Assembly (NCBI GenBank): GCA_023078555.1
Contig: CM041198.1
Span: forward strand, 2,220,800 to 2,284,799
From: Ulva prolifera
Lineage: Eukaryota; Chlorophyta; Ulvophyceae; Ulvales; Ulvaceae
DNA: 64,000 bases
Direction: 5' to 3'
The notes under the pieces are model-generated. The model had not been told where the DNA came from. It worked only from the letters and a program-made list of their open reading frames with translations, and made no database searches. Shown here in pieces: positions 33,054 through 46,400 of the stretch (its first letter is position 1; each line of letters begins with the position of its first letter). The position numbers and the translations under genes were made by a program.

Positions 33054-36000
33054 TCACGCCGCAGCACGCTCAGCACGCGCGCGGCCGCGCCGGGCCTGCC
33101 GCCGCCCCGTGCCGCCTTCCTGTGTCGATTCGTCGCTCGCCGGCGCATCCTCCGGCCGCGCCCACAGCAGCATCTGCTGCGCAAGCAGCCGTATCTTTTC
33201 CTGCGCTGCGCGGTGCCCGAGGCTCTCATACGCCATTCGCAGGAAGTGCCGCGCCCGCGTGCCGCGCAGCTGCCGCCGCATCTGGGTGCACACCGCGCAC
33301 TCCCGCTCGGGCTCCGCGCGGGCGCGGAACCCGCAGATGTCGCACGCCGCGCCCGCCTCCGCGGGCACCTCCGCCATCTCCGCAGGCACGCCCGCGCCTG
33401 GGCCGGGCGGATCTCCGACTGCTGCGGACTCAGCCCGGGGGTCTCGCTCCGCGCTCCTGCTGGCTGCTCCGGATGCAGCTGCGGCAGCCGCCGGAGCCGG
33501 CGCCGCGGCCGCCGCAGATGCGGTGGCCGCGGGAGCATCCGGGGGAGGGTCCAGGGGAGTGTCCGGGGCAGTAGCGAGGGGGGTGTCAGTAAGAGCGTCG
33601 GCAGCACCGCCGGCGTCAGCTGACGTGGCGGGGGATGCAGGCCGCGGCGAGCCGCTCGCGAGGGCCAGCGCAGCCTCCCGGGTCGCAGAGTCGCCGAGCT
33701 CCGCGTATGCATCCCGCAACCGTGTCGCCGCACGCGGTGGGCGGAGCTTCGCTCGGTCGCGCGTGCACTCTGAGCAGTAGGAGAAGTTTGGCAGCTTGGG
33801 CCGGCGGAAGCAGATCGCACAATCCCGCGCGCCCCCTGGTGTGCCTCCAGCCGCGCCATCTCGTTCCGGCGCTCCGTGTCCACAGGCGGGGGAGGCTTGT
33901 GCGGGTGACGGTGGCGCCGCGCCGGCGCCGCGGCCGGCGGGGGTCGCAGGGGTGGAGTGCCGGCGCTTGTAGTGCAGCATCGGGCCACCGAGGCCGGGGA
34001 CAAGCTGCCGCGCGCAGTCCACGAGCGCGTCCCGGTCCGCGTGGGGCCCGAGGCGCGTGTACGCGTCCCGCAACGCCTGGATGCTGCCGCGGCCGATGCG
34101 CGCCCGCACCTGGTTGCAGAAGTTGCAGTATGGCTTGGCCGCGGTGCCCTGCGCGCGGTGCAGGCACACCGTGCACACCCGCGAGCACGCCACCACCTCT
34201 GCATCGTCGTCCGTGGCTGCCGTGGCATGCGAGGAGCGCGCGGCGGCTGGAGCTCCGCTGGACGCACGCTGCGTGCTGTGTGCTGTGCGCTGGCTGCTGG
34301 ACTTCTGCCCCGCATTGTTGCCCCCGGAAGGAGGCTGGCATGCGGTGCCGATCTCCGCGCCTGCTGCGTGCTGTGCACGCTGTGCCGCGGGTGCCTGTTC
34401 GTTTTCAACTGGCGACCGCTGAAGAGGCGGTGGAGTTGGCGCCTCGCGCGCATGTGGGGACAGCAGTGCATGCGCACCCTGCCCTGCGTGCTGTGCTGCG
34501 TGCTGGGACGAAGCGGCGACAGGGGCCGCATCGTCAGCGGCCACAGGTGCGGCATCGGTCTGGCACGCTGCGCTGGGGTGGTCGGGGGTGGCCGCATGCT
34601 GCGCGTGCTGGGCGCGCTGCGCGTGTGCTAGGGAATCCCCCGGCACACCCTGAAGGACAAACACAAAGTCACGCTCATCGCCCTCGTCCTCCGACAGGGT
34701 GGCATCAGCCGCGACGTCACTGGACTGATCCCTGCATGCATGGAGTGATGTGTTGATCCAAGAACAAAAAACCGTGTTTGAGGACAGGCGATGATGGCGT
34801 GCACACGCAGGAGTCCACGCTCGGGGGGCGCGCTGCGCCTGCCCTGGCACGTGCACTGATGCTGTCATTCTCGGCGCAGCTCTGTCATGGACGCCGGGCG
34901 CGACCGCACGGATTCAACCCTGAAGGCCTCCCACCAGCCTCCCGGACCTCCGTGTAACAACTACCTGGCCACTACGGTGGCGGCATTTGTCCGCCTGTCC
35001 CCACAGACTATCTGCGCGTGGTTGCACAGCTCAATATATCCTGGGACGAAAGGGTTCGGTGCATGTGCGGGGGTGGTGCCAAATACAGCAGTGCATGTAC
35101 AGGGCTGGTGCGTTTGTGGCGTTTGTGCGGGTGAAGCTGGGGACCGGCATACCTGCCGCAGCCGACGACAGTGAACAGGCCTTCGTACGTGTACTGGACA
35201 CCCCGGCTGGCGGTGGGGCGGGGCGCGGCTGCGGGCGCGCTTGCGGCGCGCACAACCCTGATTTTTGTGCGCGTTGTGTAGGCGCACGCCATAGCCACCG
35301 TCTCCTGCACGGCACCCCCTCGGTCGACACGTGTGCGGCGGGGCCGGCGGCAATGCATGTGCAGTGCGCTGACGCCCTGCACTCTCGTGTGCCACTTCGC
35401 AATATGGCTTCTTCAGGAAGTTGCTGATGCAGGCAAAGGGCGCAGGAGTCCTGAATATGCCGGACAAACAAACGAGAATTGTACGGAAGAAACAGCGCCG
35501 CCGCCCCCCCCCCCCCCCCCCCCCCCCACACGTAGTAAATCAAGACAGCTCTACGTGAGCTCAGGCTTGTTCGCAGCAGGGCACCAAGACAGATGTGAGA
35601 GCAACACAGACTCACGCATCACATGCACGGAGAACTAGTTGCTGACTGCAGGAATCATGCAGGCATCAGCCGCCCCTCCCCTGGCGAAGTCTTTGGCCAG
35701 CCTGTGGGCAGCCTCGCCAGCCTGCGCTTCGCCCCCACCCATCACATCTGGTCCCACCGTGTCCGCCATGTGTCGCAATGCATGAACATCATGCATGTAC
35801 GCCACACGCACCTCGTCCGCGGCGCTGTCTGCCGGCAGCCGCAGCTCCACGACCTGAGACCCATCGGCGGCGGCGAGACTGGCCGCTTCGCCAGGGACCA
35901 TCACCGAGGTGACCCGGGGCCGCTTCCGCCGGATGCCGCCTGCCGCCGCGGCGCAGCCGACGCGCGGGTGGCGGATCGCGACGGCGCGGTCCCGCGGCAG

Positions 36001-36123
36001 GTGCACGGCCGCGGCTGCGAGGTCGGCGCGGGAGGCGAAGGTGGCGCCGATGATCGCGCTGAAGGGGTGGCCGGGGTGGTCCACAGATGGGGGTGGCTCG
36101 CTGAGCGGGCTCGCGATGGGCGC
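33054..36123 (-). CDS. SRA-A: SRA (YDG) domain protein with three CxxC modules, no SET
   Basis: Exons 36123-35812, 35304-35153 and 34731-33054 join in frame for 713 residues to the stop. An acceptor at the start shows that at least one upstream exon is missing. SRA signatures: 'GHPFSAIIGATFASRADLAA', 'RVTSVMVPGEAAS', 'TKIRVVRA', 'YTYEGLFTVV'; then 'RDFVFVLQGVPGDS'. Three modules follow: CTVC...CNFC...LRDAYTRLG (34175-34001), CAIC...CSEC...LRDAYAELG (33821-33645) and CDIC...CAVC...LRMAYESLG (33344-33157). The tail is arginine-rich. Intron 1 holds a 24-C tract. Like SRA-B it ends without pre-SET or SET, so it is read as a DNA-methylation reader, possibly acting with SET-A in trans. Confidence 0.75.
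35153..36123 (-). CDS. SRA-A SRA-domain exons
   Basis: Exon 36123-35812 (104 codons, donor GTGCGT) and exon 35304-35153 (donor GTATGC, leaving two bases). Open sequence beyond 35812 on the minus strand is intronic if this donor is used. The paralogues SRA-B and SRA-C have a donor at the equivalent codon. Confidence 0.72.
35504..35527. repeat. Poly-C tract (24 C) in SRA-A intron
   Basis: Uninterrupted C run on the plus strand, G on the transcribed RNA, inside the first modelled intron (35811-35305). A potential G-quadruplex in the transcript. Confidence 0.9.
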
Positions 36124-36365
36124 CTGCATAGCACGCATGCGCCCCGACTACATTACTGTTTCAAGAGAGATCTGTTGCTGGCGGGGACTCTGCGGTGCAG
36201 TTGGACATGGGCCCGGGCTGAAGCGCCATGTCACCTCTGATCCGTGGGACCGAGCCCGATGCATTGAGTGTGTTTACAGAGCTCACCTCACTGCCTAGAG
36301 AGGCCTTGTGCTGGATTTTGTGTGCCTGTTGAGGGATCGCAGCGGCCGTGCGGGACCATGGTGTG

Positions 36366-36420
36366 TTATGACGAGGAAGGCGGAGAGGCGGGCAGCACCG
36401 CGACAGCAACCAGTGGCGCG
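36366..36420. repeat. R2-family terminal fragment
   Basis: GTTATGACGAGGAAGGCGGA ... GGCAGCACCGCGACAGCAACCA resembles the R2 left end at 10566-10612 and 32404-32455. It is adjacent to a LINE insertion. Confidence 0.4.
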
Positions 36421-36458
36421 TGAACACAATCACCAATGCGGTCCATGGTGTGCATATA

Positions 36459-36977
36459 GTTACAAAGGACAGAGGCCGGGCAGCGAGCCGTTGCCAGGAA
36501 TACACACGCAAATCCACTCACGCAGTCATGGCACTAGGCCGGGCACGAGCACGTACCACAGCTCGGCCGGTGATGCCAGCCAAAGATTGAAGCCCCGCAC
36601 GGAGCACAAGAGCATTCCCCTTGCACAACGCCACACTCAACCGGCGCAGAGCATTCGTCACAAACAAAGCACGGTTCACCTTACCACACCGAGACGCAAC
36701 CTCCGCCAGCCGATGCAAGTGATTCATGGCAGGCCGCCCCAAGCGACCATGCGTCTCATGCGACAACGGCACGAAACTATACGCATCACGGTCGTACAAA
36801 CGATAAGCAGCGCGTTTCTGCACGTCCCGCGTCTCCGCAGCACCCCCGTCCTCGCGGGCCGCACGGCCGCAATAGGAACCAGCACAGGGGTTCACAACCG
36901 ACACATCTCCTATGCACAAAGGGTCGCCCGGCGGCATAAACATGATGTCCCCCAGTTTCTCCTGGGCCACTGCCCTG
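36459..36977 (-). mobile_element. RLE-type LINE, 5'-truncated copy with 11-bp TSD
   Basis: 519 bp of the LINE 3' end on the minus strand (endonuclease part, open to the stop at 36518, then 3' UTR ending TTTGTAACTA). It is flanked by the perfect direct repeat GTGTGCATATA at 36448-36458 and 36978-36988. It lies between SET-B and SRA-A. Confidence 0.9.
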
Positions 36978-36988
36978 TGTGCATATAT

Positions 36989-39900
36989 GCATGATTACGT
37001 GTTTATAGCGTAGCATAGGCGGAGGCTGCGTGAGCTCCGTTAGATCTTCTAAATGGAATTTCTCGAGGTATCACGTCGCCGTCTGGAGCCGAGCGTCCGA
37101 TATTATCAAGATCAGGTAAGGGTATGAATGGGAAGCCCAAAGATGATTTATTAGGTGGGGGATGCGGTGTGGCTTCAGGGGGCTCCAGATGTGCTGCGCG
37201 TTTCAGTGTACAGAAGACTAACAACCACACACACGACAGCATGCATTCCAGGGGGATGCGCAGCTGGTGCAGCTATGCAGGTGGTGACGCAGTGTGACAC
37301 ACCGAGCATTATACGAGCCTGGGGTGCATGCATGCACCCCGATACGCCGGATGCCTGCAGGCTGTGAACGCATCGGGCGCGTGAAGTCATAAGCTTTTGT
37401 AAATGTTTACTCCTTGTCGCGACCGACGAGCGCTGCCCGATGCCAACCATGGCTGCAGGAATGTTCATCGTGCATCATCTACTTGGCCTGCGCTGTTGCG
37501 TGACACCAGATATCATACAAAAACATCAATATCCGCAATGATAATGATGAATCTGTACACGCTTTGCCCAACAGTCTTTCAATGCGGGCAGTGGTGACAT
37601 CGCATGACCATGGCAGTGTATGCATCGATGGTAACAGCCGCTCATCCGGACTGTGCACATATCCGACGTTCACGAAAGTCATGTACAGGTCAATCGAAAC
37701 ATCTTGACGAGTGCCGCAATTCCGTGCACGTGATAACCTGCTATCCGCGTCTCGTATTTGCTCTGGCTACTTCTGCCGAGACCTTACAGCAGAATGCAGT
37801 CTGCTGTCACCGGTCACCCGAAATGCAGTCCGCCCTGCAAAATAGCTTCGGAAGATAGCAAGTATTCACACGGCCACCTATCTTCGTGTTCGAGCCAGGC
37901 ATCAATTGCAAGCATGCACGTCGCTGATGTGCGCACTGGCTTGTGCCGGCGTCGACGCAAACTGACAAACAAAATTCCCTACGCAGCATCTACGCCGAGA
38001 AATAATGCGCACCATTGGTGGTCGTTGGGATTGCTCCATCGCCGCTATCACGGACCGCAGGGGCACTTGCGATGGCGCAGCGTTTGCTACTCTCTGTCGA
38101 CGTCCACAGCTTGATCGGACAGTTCCAGCATCTATGTAGGTCTCAGACTAGACGTATAGTTAACCTGGCGCAGAAGCGCTCTCTTCAGTCCGCGCGCCCA
38201 GGTAGAATTCAGGTGTCGCCTGACGCAAGCTGCAAGCTGCATTTGGTCGCACGCGCACCTCCAAACAATGCAGCCCGCTAGATACAACGAGCCTCCAAGT
38301 ATAACCTTTCAGATCAAGGTCTGAGCTATCTATCACTTGACACCAAGATTTCAGCCGACGAGGGAGCCCTCTAGTCGTCCCAGGACATCCACCCGGCGTT
38401 CAACGACGGAATGCGCTTGAATATCCGAAGTAGCCATTGCACAATCTGCTGTCGGATGAGTCCAGTGCACCTCGTCCTAGGGCGCAAGATCGATCCAAGA
38501 TCATGTGCAACTGCCGTAGCTACGCCCACCTGCTGCAGCCCTCAGAACCTGCAGGGCTTCGGTCTCCGACCATCACGGCCGTAGCCATGCATGCACCGAC
38601 ACGACACTCTTGCGCCTGCAGCCTCTGGTACGTATGCTTGCATGATCTGGTAGGATTGGACTCGTCACGTGAAATCTGGTTTCATCAGAATCGCAAAAGA
38701 CCAGGGCTGACGCTGCCACGAACAGGTGCCAACACATCCACATGCATGGTGATGCGACGGCGAAATGCTTTTGTTCCTGTACAGAATATGCTCGATGTAT
38801 ATACGTGGGTGAAGCGTCTAGAAGTACATGCATGCCTGCACATTAAAAACCAACCGGCACATCCTTCGAGCACGACGCGTGCCCCGGGACCACAACAGCA
38901 TGGTCAGCGCTTTCACACCAGCAGCATGGAGTCACGCTGGATCTGCAACGGCGTGCTTACATCTCACATCTCACTCTTCCTCATATCACCAAATTGGCTT
39001 CCAGGCTGGAAGTTCCAGCTCAAGCAATCCCTCATCCCAAGAACGGACTACCATCTCGCAGCTCCTCTGACTGCGTGCACATCCCACCTGCAGTAGCTGG
39101 GCGGATCATTGCAGCGGGTGGTCCGTCACAGGCCCAGCCCTCAAAGCAGCCTACCTACACCTGAGGTAACCACCCGACCTCGGAGAACGCCTGAACTCAT
39201 CACAAAACTTGTCTGCGCGTGTGCCCCGAAGCAGAATCAACATCACAAAACTGCCCTCGCTCTGCATGCAGTCCCCGGCCATGCATCCAGGGACTGCACA
39301 TTGGGGCGGCACAGGGTTTCGCGTGGGCCGCACCCTCACACCTCGCCAGCAGATGCCACACCACCGAGGCCCGCAGCGCTGCCTGCCTGCCTCCTCACCA
39401 TCGTCACTGTGAACCACCGATGACACTGTCTAAAACACTGATCCACAACCATGGCGCTGCACCAACACCCCCCCTCTTTAATGCGTGGTGCTGCTATTCA
39501 AACCACCACAACACGACGCAGCGCTGACCCCCCCTCACCCCCCCCTGAATATCTAGTGCAATCTGCTCGCGGGCCACACACTCGCAAGCCATGTGGCACA
39601 AAAAATGGCACCGCTCGCCACGCACACTCTTGGCCCCGTGCACCTCACACCCAGACGCTTACCTGCACACCAACCGACGGCGAACACCTCCATGCGTCCA
39701 GGCGCGTCCTCCACCCGGCACGTGTGCACCCAGCACACACCTCTGTCCACCAACAAATCCGCCAAGCGTACGCAAGCGCTCACCCCCTCAGCCACCAACA
39801 AATGGTTGCCCCGCCACACAACGCACGTGCCGCCGTCAGCCGCCTACCGTAAACAGGGCATGCAACGTGGCATTCAACGCGGCACACGTCGAGTGCGGGG
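36989..39900. other. No gene seen
   Basis: Nearly 3 kb of lower GC, mostly unique-looking sequence between SRA-A and the 3' end of SET-B. Short overlapping frames on both strands, with no domains or paired splice sites. Confidence 0.6.
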
Positions 39901-42900
39901 TCAGTCCCGGCAGCCCCATCGCAGCTCCGTCATCGCGGGGATGTCCCGCGACGCGAAGAACGCGGCGCCGTAGAGGAGCGCGCTGCCGGCGCCTGGGAGG
40001 AGGACCGGCTGGACGGCGACGTTGCCAGCGTGAGCGCGGGTGCGCTTGAGGAAGCGGGAGACGTTGCCCATGTGCTGCGCGTCGAGCACGAGGTGCTCCA
40101 CGTCCGCGGGGACGTCGCCTGGCCAGGGCACGGCGCCGTGGCCTCTGCAGCGCAACCGCATGCGTTCAGGGCTGCACATTCGGTAGCACCTGCGGAAGCG
40201 CGGCACGCAGCAGGTGCCAAGTGTGCCCCCGAGGGCCGCACCGTCAGTGAGAATCAGACGAGCACAGCACGCAGCATATGCCAAGAACGTGTCGGACCTG
40301 AAACGCTTGCACAGGGTAGCATAGATCTGCAGAACTGTTATATGCGCCCACTAATAATTGCTGTTGCTGAAAGCGCCCGTCTGTCTGAGGCGCGTGCAGC
40401 TCGTTTCCGCGTGTGGCCGCACACAGCGATGGACGAATGCATATGCATGCATCAGTGGCACACGCATGTAGCCCAAGTCAGCGCTTTGACGATTCTTGAC
40501 GACATACAGCTGAGGGATAGGAAAAAAGAAGGGGGTGGGGGGGTCTCACCTGTACGGCGACCAGCAACATGCCTCAGTTTGGTCCACCGAGATCGGCGCG
40601 GCGTTCGGTTGCAAGACGTCGTTGTTTGGGTGGCGGGGCCACTCATCCGCGACCAGCACCACCGCACATGACCCGGCCTGCGCCGCGCCGGGCGCTTGCG
40701 CCGTGGCTGCGGTGCCGGGGGTTGTGGCAGGGGCCGGGAAGGGGATCGGGCCGGGCACGGAAGGTGACGGGTAGGTATCGTGTCCCGTTTGCCGGTGGGA
40801 CGGCGGCTGCTGCTGTGGGCGTGCTGCGGCGGCTGAATGACTTCCTGCAGCGTGGGGAGTGCCGCTAACGCACGCACGGCTTGAGCATTCTAGCAATGAG
40901 GTCATGGTCATCAATGTGAGCTGAACCGAAACGGGGTCCACTAGTGGACACCTGGTCCGACGGGTTGTTTTTTGTTAAACGAGACACAATGAGTGGTGAT
41001 GTCGCTTCTGCAAGTACCAGCCGTCAAAGCCTGTGCAAGGCCTAGCACTGGACTCTACCGCGAGCCAAACGACAGGCGGCGCCGATACCCACTCTACCTG
41101 CATCGCGTTGCCGCGGCCTCACACCGCGCTGACTCAGGCTCAGCCGCAGCGTGCAGCAGCTGGACAGCACACCACACACGCTGTACAAGTAACCTCGCAG
41201 TGCGAGCGGATTCGTACCTGCACCCGCCTGCTGTGCCGCGGGCGTCGGCGCAGCGGCGGAGGCCGACGGCTGCCGCAGCGCCTGCTCCACAACCGCCGTG
41301 CCGCGGCTCATGCCGTGCCGGAACAGCGGCGGCACCCACACCACGCTGTCGTAGCTGTCGCAACCTTCCTCCCCCTCCCCCTCCTCCTCCGCCTGCGCAC
41401 CGCCGTGCTGTGCTCTGTGCTGTGCGCCGTGCTGTGCGCCGTGCTGAGCGCCGTGCTGTGCGACACGGTGCCGCGTGAGTAGCAGCGCATCGCTTGCCTC
41501 TGTCTCTGCCGGCACGGCAGGTGCTTCGGTGGCTGCGTGCGGGGGCGCTTGTGGAGGGGGGGCCTGTGCCGCCGCCGGGGGGCCAGGAGTGGGCGCGCCC
41601 GGATGGAGAGGATCGACCGCGAAGCGCCAGGGTACGTAATCCTGCAGGGCGTCGTCGGAGGCGACGGCGGCGGAAGAGTCGAACGCCGGCGCGGCCGGGT
41701 CCGTGCGGCGGAGGGTGGCTGAGGGGACGACTGGGAAGCGGTGCAGCTCTTCCTGTAGTGGGGTACCACGGTCGGTGGGCCCTGATTGTGCTGAGCTGGT
41801 CGTACCGGTGGCACTCAAGTGACCCTTTGTAAACCCAGTCCGGGCCTGCGCAACCAGGCTGTTGTGCATCTCGCGGTGGCCGCGATCGCTGGGATGGACG
41901 GGTGGGTGACGCAGCGCCCAGGGCGGACACAGGTGCATGCACATCTGCGTGGCGGACTTGGCCCACAGCCACGTTTACCCATGACAGCGGCAACAACTTC
42001 GAACGAAGTGTGCGTGGTGTGGCACTATTACATGCATGACACACATGCGTGTCGTGAGCAGAACCTGGAGGGGGGTGCACGCACAGGTATAGGCTGCTCG
42101 CAGCCGCTGCCGCCCCGCAGAGCAGGGGCCCAGCGCACGAAGTGATCCAAGGGAACGATGTGTTTTCCCGCCTCCGGCACGCCGGCCCGGGCCGCCGCGG
42201 CGGTCTCGGACCGCGTCGCGACAAAGCCGGTGGCGACGCTGATGAACGTGCCCTTCGCGATGTTCACCGCGCAGCGCACGCCCCAGCCGTCGGGAGCCGG
42301 GGAGCCGTCGGGGTTCTGGTGGAGGAAGAGCTGCAGCGGCAGGAACGCGCCGCGGCCGGTCACCCTACAGCAGTCACCAGGGTGTGCATCTTCTGTTGCT
42401 CGGCATGGGTCCGCGACTGCCTTTGCTTGAATCCGCATACTTGCCTGATGCTGGATCGAGTAAAAGCATTTGTGGAACTGCAATCCAGATATCAACCCAG
42501 ATATTCTGGGATTGTTGTATTTGAGCGGGCGTGAAGAAGCGACACAAGTGTGCAGGTGCCGAACCACAGACCCAAGCGGGGCAGCGGGAGAGGGGGGGTG
42601 CGCACGACTTGAGGGGGCAGTGGCAGCCGGGCTCGCACTCCAGAAGCGGTGTGAAGTTACTGAACGCGACGAGGCGGCCCCGTTTGCGCAGCTTCACACT
42701 GCACGCCTGCTGGTCCAACAGCTGCGCCGCCACTGCATACCATACGCTGTATGTTAAGGAGAATGGGAAAAATTGTAATTATTATAATATGATGATTATT
42801 ATTCTGATATATATAATATATTTTTATATTATGCAAAATATAATATAAAAATAAAAGTCGTGAGCCACCAGCCTGCTTGCAACCTCCATGACCACTCGTA

Positions 42901-43407
42901 TGTCCATCAAGCGAAATGGCTGTGGCTAGCTGAGATCAAGCACATCCTGCTCTGTGAAAAATGATCACAGACACCTGCACGTGGAATGTGGTCCCCTTCA
43001 TTCGGTGTTTCAATGCCGTCTTCAGAGATAGGCCAAGTAAATCCAGTTTAACATCACCTCGCTACAACAGAACAGAACAAAGGAGGGAGCAAATGGCAGT
43101 TGGGGCAGTGGAGACAGTCGCCTCACTCCAGATTACAGGCCGCACCTGCACCGTCAGCGTACGTCTTCCGGCATCCGGCCCACATGTTGGCAGGACCCGA
43201 GGCGGGATATGCCTCGTCGAGGAGCTGCCGCGCAGCAGGCGTCATGCACAGCTTGGCCGGGCGGTTGTGATACCGGAACCCCTCCGGGTAGATCGGCGGG
43301 GGGGACGTGCCCCAGACGCGCAGAGCCGCGTAGTCGTCGATGATCGCCGGGATGGGGCCGGTCTCCATTCCGCCGCTGATGTCACGCTCGTACACAAACA
43401 TCTGCTC
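39901..43407 (-). CDS. SET-B pre-SET and split SET exons
   Basis: Pre-SET 43407-43163 and 42698-42606; SET-N 42364-42085; insert 41752-41218 and 40844-40550 (276 residues, starting EELHRFPV and ending WSPY exactly as in SET-A, but cut by an extra intron); SET-C 40144-39901. Phases match throughout, including a one-base carry from 41218 into 40844. The NHSC, tyrosine and post-SET motifs are absent. Confidence 0.78.
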
Positions 43408-46400
43408 CTGCAGCAGCGGATAAGCACGTGATCACATTGGTGCTGATTTGGAACCTGTCCCAGCATTTATGACGGCTGAGCAGTGACGGAAGGACTGTCG
43501 ATATGCCCCGGAAACGGGTAGCATCACTTCTGCTGGCGACAGGTCTACACGATGCAGGATATGCATGGCAACGCATACGCCGTCAGCATGCCGATACACT
43601 AGCCCACACCGCACAGCTCAAATCGACATGTTGAGGGGATACGGCAGCAATACACCGGTAGCGTGGGGGGGATCGCACATCGATGGCCTGCATGACACGC
43701 TCATGCAGCCCGGCCAGCGTGCCGCGCTTCCGCGTTGCGCGCCACGCGCTGTGCTGCGCGACATCGGCCGGCAGCGCCAGCACGCCGCGCCTGCCGAGCA
43801 CCCGCGCCGTGCCGACCCCGCCCCCGTCGTTCTCCACCACGACGCACGCGCCGGACGACGCCTCCGCATCGTCCTCCGGCTCCACGGCAGCGGCCGCGGC
43901 TGCGGCGTGCGCCGCCGGAGGGGCGGCAGCTGCGTCCGCGGTGTAGGCTGCGACGGTGTGCTCCGTCTCAGGGTCCGCCTCCATCTCCACCTCTGGCGGG
44001 GCCGCAGTGGCCAGAGGCTCTTCGGCAGCCGCGGTGAGGCCGCTAGCGCCGGCAGGCTCCCGGGCAGCCTCTACACTGCGGTGGCCCCCACTCTCCGCGG
44101 CACCCCAAAGCTCCGGGAGCCCCCCAGCTGCGGGGGCCGCGGCGCGTGCCTCAGCGGGGCTGGCGACGCCTGGCCCCTCCACATTCGCGGCACACATCTT
44201 CTCGCGCACGCGCTCCGCGACCGCCTCGCGTGGCGCGTGCTGCCCGAGCTCAGCATACACAGCACGCAGGGCCGCCACAACCCCGGGGCCGCTCAGACGC
44301 ATGCGCATCCGGTCACACTCAAAGCAGTACACCCTCCCGCTTGCCACAGGGTGCCATGTGCAGATACCGCACGGCGATCGCACGCGGGGAACCGCCGCCG
44401 CGCTGCTGTCCGCAACACCGCCGGTGGCCACTTGCCCGGCAGCGGACGTGGCGCCAGCTCTAGCGTCGCCGCTGCGGCGTGAGGTCCGCCCCTTGGCTGG
44501 GCTGCGCCCGCTCTGCGGCGGCTGCCGGGGCGGCCCTGCCGCAGCTGCCCCTACAGAGTGCACACGCCTCGCGCCGCTGGCATGCGTCTCCGCCGGTTCA
44601 CTGCGAACCTGCCGCTGTGCCGCAGCTTTGACTGCGAGCTCGAAGAGGTCGGCCTCGGAGGTTCCCGGTCCATGCTGGGGTAGAACTTCCCGCATGAGGT
44701 CAACGGCTCTGTGGACTCCGCTGCGGTGGAGCTTGTTTTGTAACCGTTCGCATTTGGGGCAGTAGGGCCGCGCCAGGTACACAGCGCGCGGGTTCGGCTG
44801 GTGGCAAACCCTGCACGCCGGCGGGGCACCGGCGACTTGCTCCTGCGACTGTTCCTGCTGGCCCCACTGAATCGACCACCGAGGGAACTTCACTCGGTCG
44901 GAGGCTGAAGGGTCGGCAAAGTCCGCAGGCTGCCCCACCGACTTGCTCCGGGTGTGCCGTGCAGGGTTTGCGCCCACGCTGTGCGCGAGCCGCGAGGGCG
45001 CCGCGTGGCGCGGCGTGGACGCCACTCGCGCGCTGCGCGCGCGCTGTGCGGGTGCCGCCGGGGTCGTGTGCCCGGCCTGCGCCGCCGATCTTCCGCCCGC
45101 ATGCTTTGCGGCCGTCTCTGCTACAGCGGCCGGCGCGACAGCCCCCCCTGCTGGCATACTCGCTCTCCTACCTCTACGCGGCTGGCGTGCTTCGTCAGCA
45201 ACCGCACTGTCTGCCGCCCCCCGCCGTGCTGACGCACGGACGGCCCGCGTAGATGATGGCGCCGCAACGGCAGGCGCCGTCTTGGCCCCGACAGCCGCGA
45301 CAGCTGCCGCGCCTCCGTCCGCCTTCCTCCGCTTCTCGTCCGGCCCCCCCGGCAGCTCCTCTGTCAGCCGCCGCCGCTTCGGCACCCCCTCTGCGCCCCC
45401 GCGGGCAGCAGCTGACGGCGCGCTTCCTCTCCGCCGCCTCAGCCCGCCCGCCTTGGCCAACTTCACCACATCTTCCACCGCTGCCGCACTGCCGAGCTGC
45501 CGGTATGCCTCGCGCAGTTGCGGCAAGCCGCAGGCACGTCCCGTGTCGCGGCGCAAATTCCCACCTTCCTTTTCGCAGCGCGCACAATATTTGTAGCGGC
45601 GCTCCGGCGGTAGCGGCTCCCGGCCGCATATGTTGCACAGGGCCTGGCTCCCCGTGCCGGCGAGGGCTGCCGGTGGACTCTCGAGAGGTGCGGCTCGAAT
45701 GAATCCGGCTGGGGCCGCCGCCGCAGCCTGCGGAGGACTGGCTGGCGCGGGGGGAGGAGGTGCGGAGGCCCGGGTGACCCGGGACACAGCCCGCCGATGC
45801 CGCGCTGTTGCGGGGGCAGCTGTGTTGCCGAGGGTGGCCACAGGGGCCACCGGCTGCGGATGCGACCGGGCGCGCCGTGTTCGTGTCACCGCGGGGGTAG
45901 CAGGACCCCCAGCTGTAGGCGGTGGCGCAGCGTTGTGGGCGGGGGTGGCCGCGGGGGCCGCAGGCCGCGGCTGTGACGCAGCACGCCGCTGACGCGTCGT
46001 CACGGCAGGGGCAGTGGGACGCCCAGCCGCCGGCAGCAGTGGTGGCGCAGGGGTGTGGGTAGGCGGTGGAGCTGCAGGCTGCGGATGGGATGCACCACGC
46101 CGCTGACGCGTCATGGCCGGGGAAGCGGGTTGCGGCACCGCCGACTGCGGTGGTGGCACAGGGGTGTGGCTGTAGCGCGGCGCTGCAGCCGCAATCTGCG
46201 GCTGGGAAACGGCACGCCGCCGACGTGTCACTGCCGGAGAGGATTGGTTCTCGGCCGCCTGGAGTGGAGGTGGCGGCGGCGCGGCAGCGCGGCTGTGGCT
46301 AGGCGCGGGAGCCGCAGGCCGCGGACGGGACCCCGCACGCCGCGAACGCATTGCCAATGCTGGGGCAGTGGCACGTGCGGCTGTCGGCAGCGGCGGTGGC

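Noticed and set aside
35645-35811. Extension of the first SRA-A exon (HDVHALRHMADTVG...) as coding sequence
   Set aside because: A donor GTGCGT at 35811 gives a phase-0 join and matches the paralogues' boundaries, so this stretch is most likely intronic.
41218-41752. Apparent phase mismatch between the SET-B insert exon and the SET-C exon, first taken as decay
   Set aside because: An extra exon at 40844-40550 restores the phase exactly and ends W-S-P-Y like SET-A.
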